NCBI GenBank assembly: GCA_937930825.1
Contig: CALHBL010000128.1
Location: forward strand, 1 to 47,886
Direction: 5' to 3'
DNA from: an uncultured Bacteriovoracaceae bacterium
GTDB lineage: Bacteria; Bdellovibrionota; Bacteriovoracia; Bacteriovoracales; Bacteriovoracaceae
DNA length: 47,886 nt
Position numbers and translations under genes: made by a program. Of this stretch, positions 44,743-47,886 are shown piece by piece. The notes under the pieces are model-generated. The model did no database searches. It was given only the letters and a program-made list of their open reading frames with translations, and was not told where the DNA came from. The number at the start of each line of letters is the position of its first letter. Within the stretch, counting starts at the first letter, position 1.

Positions 44743-45111
44743 TTAAAGTACTTCCGGAGCAAGAGAACAAATCTTAGTGAAGTTTCTTCCTCTTAATTCA
44801 CGAGCAACAGGGCCAAAAATTCTTGTTCCTAATGGCTCACTATTTGGGTTTAAAATTACAACACTATTCTTATCAAATCGAATATATGACCCATCTTCTC
44901 TTCTAATTGGGTACTTCGTTCTAACAATAACTGCTTTCTTCACATCACCCTTCTTGATCTTTCCACCAGGAAGAGCTTGCTGAACAGCAACAACAATAAT
45001 ATCACCTAGACCAGCACTCATTCTCTTAGAACCACCAAGAACCTTGATACACTTTACGATTTTAGCGCCTGAGTTGTCTGCTACATCTAATTTTGTTTGC
45101 ATTTGGATCAT
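44743..45111 (-). CDS. rplN: 50S ribosomal protein L14
   Basis: The 122-residue protein is uL14, beginning '[20 protein letters not shown]' and ending with '[10 protein letters not shown]'. It lies at the subunit interface. It follows rpsQ. Confidence 0.97.
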   Translation of the reverse strand: MIQMQTKLDVADNSGAKIVKCIKVLGGSKRMSAGLGDIIVVAVQQALPGGKIKKGDVKKAVIVRTKYPIRREDGSYIRFDKNSVVILNPNSEPLGTRIFGPVARELRGRNFTKICSLAPEVL

Positions 45112-45143
45112 TACTTTATCTCCGAACCTTTATTAACACTTTC

Positions 45144-45395
45144 TTAGTTAATACTAAGGAGCTCCCACTTTTTCATTTTTGAATGAGGTCTTGATTCAAT
45201 AATCGTAACCTTATCACCGGCCTTAGCTTTATTCTCAACATCATGTGCATGATACTTCTTAGATTGAGAAATAAACTTATTATAAGTCTTGTGCTTGAAG
45301 CGTCTCTCAACACTTACTACGATAGTTTTTGCATTACTATCTGCAACCACAACACCAGTCAGTCTTCTCTTAATTTTTGTATTTTCAGTAGTCAT
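45144..45395 (-). CDS. rpsQ: 30S ribosomal protein S17
   Basis: The 83-residue OB-fold protein is uS17, with '[20 protein letters not shown]' and '[20 protein letters not shown]'. It is a primary 16S binder. It follows rpmC. Confidence 0.96.
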   Translation of the reverse strand: MTTENTKIKRRLTGVVVADSNAKTIVVSVERRFKHKTYNKFISQSKKYHAHDVENKAKAGDKVTIIESRPHSKMKKWELLSIN

Positions 45396-45404
45396 TTCTT
45401 AACC

Positions 45405-45602
45405 TTACTTTTTTAAATTTTTTGCTGTTAAAAGCTTAGCAATATTCTTTTTCAAAACTTTGAGGTTATGTGGCTTTTCTAAGCCAGAAGTAACCTTCTC
45501 CATTTTAAGATTGAAGATTGCTCTTCTTGCTTCAGACACCTTGGCATTAATTGCAGCAGCATCTAAATCTTTAACTTCACTATACTTAATTATATCTGCC
45601 AT
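45405..45602 (-). CDS. rpmC: 50S ribosomal protein L29
   Basis: The 65-residue helical protein is uL29, with 'LRRAIFNL'-like 'EARRAIFNLKMEKVTSGLEK' and 'LKVLKKNIAKLLT'. It sits at the tunnel exit near trigger factor. It lies between rplP and rpsQ. Confidence 0.94.
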   Translation of the reverse strand: MADIIKYSEVKDLDAAAINAKVSEARRAIFNLKMEKVTSGLEKPHNLKVLKKNIAKLLTAKNLKK

Positions 45603-45622
45603 AACTTCCTCAACCTCTTTAA

Positions 45623-46048
45623 TTAGCTGGCGCTTTCTACAGTTGCCTTCTTAATAATTTTCGTCTTAACCGGTAACTTGTAACAAGCTAGTCTCAAGGC
45701 GCTTTTTGCTAGGTCATGATCGTCATGACTGATTTCAAAAAGAACTCTTCCGGGCTTGATAACAGCAACCCAGCTGTCTGGAGATCCTTTACCTTTACCC
45801 ATTCTTACTTCAGCTGGCTTCTTTGTTAGGACTTTATCTGGAAAGATTTTGATCCATACATTACCGCCCCTCTTAATTTGACGAGTCATAGCAATACGAG
45901 CAGCTTCTATTTGGCGGTTCGTTATATACCCACAAGAGGTTGCCTGTATAGCGAAATCGCCAAAGGTTATAGTATTTCCACGATAGGCTTTACCCTTCAT
46001 GCGACCTTTTTGCTGCTTACGCCATTTTACCTTTTTTGGACTTAACAT
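45623..46048 (-). CDS. rplP: 50S ribosomal protein L16
   Basis: The 141-residue protein is uL16, beginning '[20 protein letters not shown]' and with '[20 protein letters not shown]' and '[20 protein letters not shown]'. It helps position A-site tRNA. It follows rpsC. Confidence 0.97.
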   Translation of the reverse strand: MLSPKKVKWRKQQKGRMKGKAYRGNTITFGDFAIQATSCGYITNRQIEAARIAMTRQIKRGGNVWIKIFPDKVLTKKPAEVRMGKGKGSPDSWVAVIKPGRVLFEISHDDHDLAKSALRLACYKLPVKTKIIKKATVESAS

Positions 46049-46089
46049 CTTTTCTACCTCAACTTAGTTAATTTACAAAAACTCAATCT

Positions 46090-46719
46090 CTATTTGTAAA
46101 TCTCACCTTTATAAACCCAAACTTTGACACCAATAATTCCGTAGGTAGTCTTAGCTTCAGCAGTGTTATAATCAATATCAGCTCTTAGTGTGTGAAGAGG
46201 TACTTTTCTTTCTGAGTACCCCTCAGCTCTGGCCATTTCAGCCCCACCAAGACGACCAGCAGTTCTCACTCTGATCCCTTTTACGCCAGCTCTAAAAGCT
46301 GACTGGATAACCTTCTTCATAGCTCTTCTGAAAGCCACTCGCTTCTCGAGCTGTGCAGCAATATTCTCTGCAATCAGTTTTGCATCAGCGTCAGGTCTCT
46401 TAACTTCAGCTATATTGAAAATCAATGTTCCTGAAGTGATCTTCTTAAGATCGATTCTTATTTTTTCAATTCCAGCACCCTTCTTACCAATGGCAACACC
46501 GGGCTTTGCTGTAAAAACTGTAACCTTAACTTGGTCAGAAGTTCTTGCAATATCAACGCTTGCTACAGAAGCATTTTTCATTTTTTCTTCTACGTAGCTA
46601 CGAATCTTCAAATCTTCTTGAAGGGTCTTAGCGTAAGTCGTCTTATCTGCATACCAGTTAGAATTCCAACCTTTTATGTAGCCTAATCTAAAACCGTATG
46701 GATGTACTTTTTGTCCCAT
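46090..46719 (-). CDS. rpsC: 30S ribosomal protein S3
   Basis: The 209-residue protein is uS3, with the N-terminal 'GQKVHPYGFRLGYIKGWNSN', a KH domain with 'GVAIGKKGAGIEKIRIDL', and the C-terminal 'RTAGRLGGAEMARAEGYSER'. It lines the mRNA entry. It follows rplV. Confidence 0.97.
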   Translation of the reverse strand: MGQKVHPYGFRLGYIKGWNSNWYADKTTYAKTLQEDLKIRSYVEEKMKNASVASVDIARTSDQVKVTVFTAKPGVAIGKKGAGIEKIRIDLKKITSGTLIFNIAEVKRPDADAKLIAENIAAQLEKRVAFRRAMKKVIQSAFRAGVKGIRVRTAGRLGGAEMARAEGYSERKVPLHTLRADIDYNTAEAKTTYGIIGVKVWVYKGEIYK

Positions 46720-46727
46720 AATATTAC

Positions 46728-47063
46728 CTATGCTTCCTTCATTTCAACAGTTACGTGACTGGTTCTTTTACGAATACGAAAAGCTCTACCTTGTGCTCGG
46801 GGCTGAATTCTTTTCAGAGTCGGGCCACCGTCTGCAAAGATTGAACTAATCACTAAGTTATCAATATCATACTTCTCAGAGTCAGCAGCGATTGCAAGAC
46901 CGCTATTAATCAGCTTAGTAAGCATAATTGCGATCTCTTTCTTCTCACAATAGCGCAAGATTTTCAGAGCGTCAGAAGCCTTCTTATTTCTAACGAGGTC
47001 GCAAACCTGTCTTACTTTACTTGGAGAAACTCCAACTCTTCTATTTTTTACTAAAATGGCCAT
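46728..47063 (-). CDS. rplV: 50S ribosomal protein L22
   Basis: The 111-residue protein is uL22, with 'VGVSPSKVRQVCDLVRNKKA' and the tunnel-loop end 'RIQPRAQGRAFRIRKRTSHV'. It lines the exit tunnel and its loop is a target of macrolides. It follows rpsS. Confidence 0.97.
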   Translation of the reverse strand: MAILVKNRRVGVSPSKVRQVCDLVRNKKASDALKILRYCEKKEIAIMLTKLINSGLAIAADSEKYDIDNLVISSIFADGGPTLKRIQPRAQGRAFRIRKRTSHVTVEMKEA

Positions 47064-47089
47064 AACACGGCTCTCCTACAATTACTTAA

Positions 47090-47371
47090 CTACTTCTTAG
47101 ATTTTTTATCTGAACCATGGCCATAGTATGTTCTTGTTAAAGAGAACTCACCAAGCTTATGACCAATCATATTGTCAGTTACATATACTGGAATAAATTT
47201 CTTACCGTTATGAACAGCAAAAGTTAATCCGATAAACTCAGGAACAATAGTTGATCTTCTCGACCAAGTCTTGATTACCTTATTAGCTTTATTCGAGTCA
47301 TCACTCATTGCCATCACTTTTTTCATTAATGATGTATCTACGAATGGACCTTTTTTCAATGAACGAGACAT
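47090..47371 (-). CDS. rpsS: 30S ribosomal protein S19
   Basis: The 93-residue protein is uS19, with '[19 protein letters not shown]' and '[20 protein letters not shown]' and '[15 protein letters not shown]'. It lies in the small-subunit head. It follows rplB. Confidence 0.97.
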   Translation of the reverse strand: MSRSLKKGPFVDTSLMKKVMAMSDDSNKANKVIKTWSRRSTIVPEFIGLTFAVHNGKKFIPVYVTDNMIGHKLGEFSLTRTYYGHGSDKKSKK

Positions 47372-47384
47372 CTACTTACCCCTA

Positions 47385-47886
47385 CTACTTTCTACGTTTA
47401 ACAATATAACGATCAGTTCGTTTATTGGTTCTAGTTTTATAACCTTTAGTTGGTGTTCCCCAAGGAGAGACCGGATGGCGTCCACCTGAAGTTCTACCTT
47501 CACCACCACCGTGAGGGTGATCGATCGGGTTCATAGCTACACCTCTAACACCTGGTCTAAAACCAAGCTTTCTCTTAGCACCAGCTTTACCAAGATTTCT
47601 CTTCTCATGATCAGAATTTCCGACCTGACCAATAGTCGCTCGGCAATCTTGACGTACCTTACGTAATTCACCTGAAGGCATTCTTAAGAGAATTTCATTC
47701 CCTTCTTTCGCCATAACCTGAACGTATGCTCCAGCTGATCTTGCCATTTGGCCACCAGCACCTGGGTTTAGCTCTACATTGTGAACAAGAGTACCTACTG
47801 GAATATCTTTTAACTTCTTAGAGTTACCTACTTTAATGTCAGCGTCAGCAGATGAAATAACAACATCGCCGGCCTTTAAACCCTGA
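47385..47886 (-). CDS. rplB: 50S ribosomal protein L2, 5' end beyond the window
   Basis: The frame is open past the ATG at 47747 to the window edge, and the extra part ('[10 protein letters not shown]', '[19 protein letters not shown]') belongs to uL2, so the N-terminal third lies outside. The visible 167 residues include '[20 protein letters not shown]', with the histidine near the peptidyl transferase centre. It is the first visible gene of the superoperon and precedes rpsS. Confidence 0.97.
   Translation of the reverse strand, partial: QGLKAGDVVISSADADIKVGNSKKLKDIPVGTLVHNVELNPGAGGQMARSAGAYVQVMAKEGNEILLRMPSGELRKVRQDCRATIGQVGNSDHEKRNLGKAGAKRKLGFRPGVRGVAMNPIDHPHGGGEGRTSGGRHPVSPWGTPTKGYKTRTNKRTDRYIVKRRK

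Noticed and set aside
1-47886. CRISPR arrays, tRNA or rRNA genes, insertion sequences
   Set aside because: No regularly spaced repeats, cloverleaf-like segments, rRNA motifs or transposase frames were seen on reading either strand.

Overview
The window is AT-rich, densely packed bacterial chromosome with no phage, insertion sequence, CRISPR array, rRNA or tRNA that I can see. Gene content suggests a member of the Bdellovibrionota, closest in flavour to the marine predatory Bacteriovorax/Halobacteriovorax group. The pointers are a TadC plus FHA-domain cluster, mreB with a PilZ gene, a complete propionyl-CoA to succinyl-CoA route, low GC and many small lipoproteins. This placement is inference from gene content, not from a database search.

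Layout. (1) 1-4.2 kb, minus: three consecutive FHA-domain proteins, a DUF192 protein and a TadC-like pilus assembly protein. (2) 4.3-8.2 kb, minus: NagZ, a lipoprotein, a PilZ protein and MreB, a cell-envelope group. (3) 8.2-8.85 kb: a non-coding-looking stretch holding the mreB promoter and, on the plus strand, a 35-residue basic gene resembling the bS22/mS38 ribosomal protein family, with its own terminator. (4) 8.85-14.7 kb, minus: grpE, dnaK, dnaJ and an LpoA/PBP1-type lipoprotein. (5) 14.8-15.9 kb, minus: hemW, apparently starting at an AUA codon. (6) 16.0-18.6 kb, plus: a double-domain M16 peptidase. (7) 18.7-22.0 kb, minus: a secreted coiled-coil protein, a class III adenylate cyclase with an upstream mini-ORF, and a protein of unknown function. 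(8) 22.1-28.1 kb, plus: a tightly overlapping operon of methylmalonyl-CoA mutase, MeaB GTPase, agmatinase and arginine decarboxylase. (9) 28.1-35.2 kb, minus: HflC, HflK, a three-gene biotin-dependent acyl/propionyl-CoA carboxylase, and a sigma-54 activator. (10) 35.4-36.1 kb: a membrane-anchored TlpA-like thioredoxin. (11) 36.2 kb to the end, minus: the S10-spc-alpha ribosomal protein superoperon from rplB (cut by the window edge) to rplQ, including secY, adk, infA, rpmJ and rpoA, closed by a strong terminator.

The carboxylase and the mutase/MeaB pair together convert propionyl-CoA to succinyl-CoA (the epimerase is not in the window), fitting an organism that lives on amino acids and odd-chain lipids. 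Arginine decarboxylase and agmatinase supply putrescine from the same transcript as the mutase.

The least ordinary signals are in the short gaps: an AUA start for hemW, two start regions (pccB and the LpoA-like gene) whose Shine-Dalgarno lies inside a long perfect hairpin, a mini-ORF overlapping the adenylate cyclase start, and the unlisted small basic gene beside mreB.
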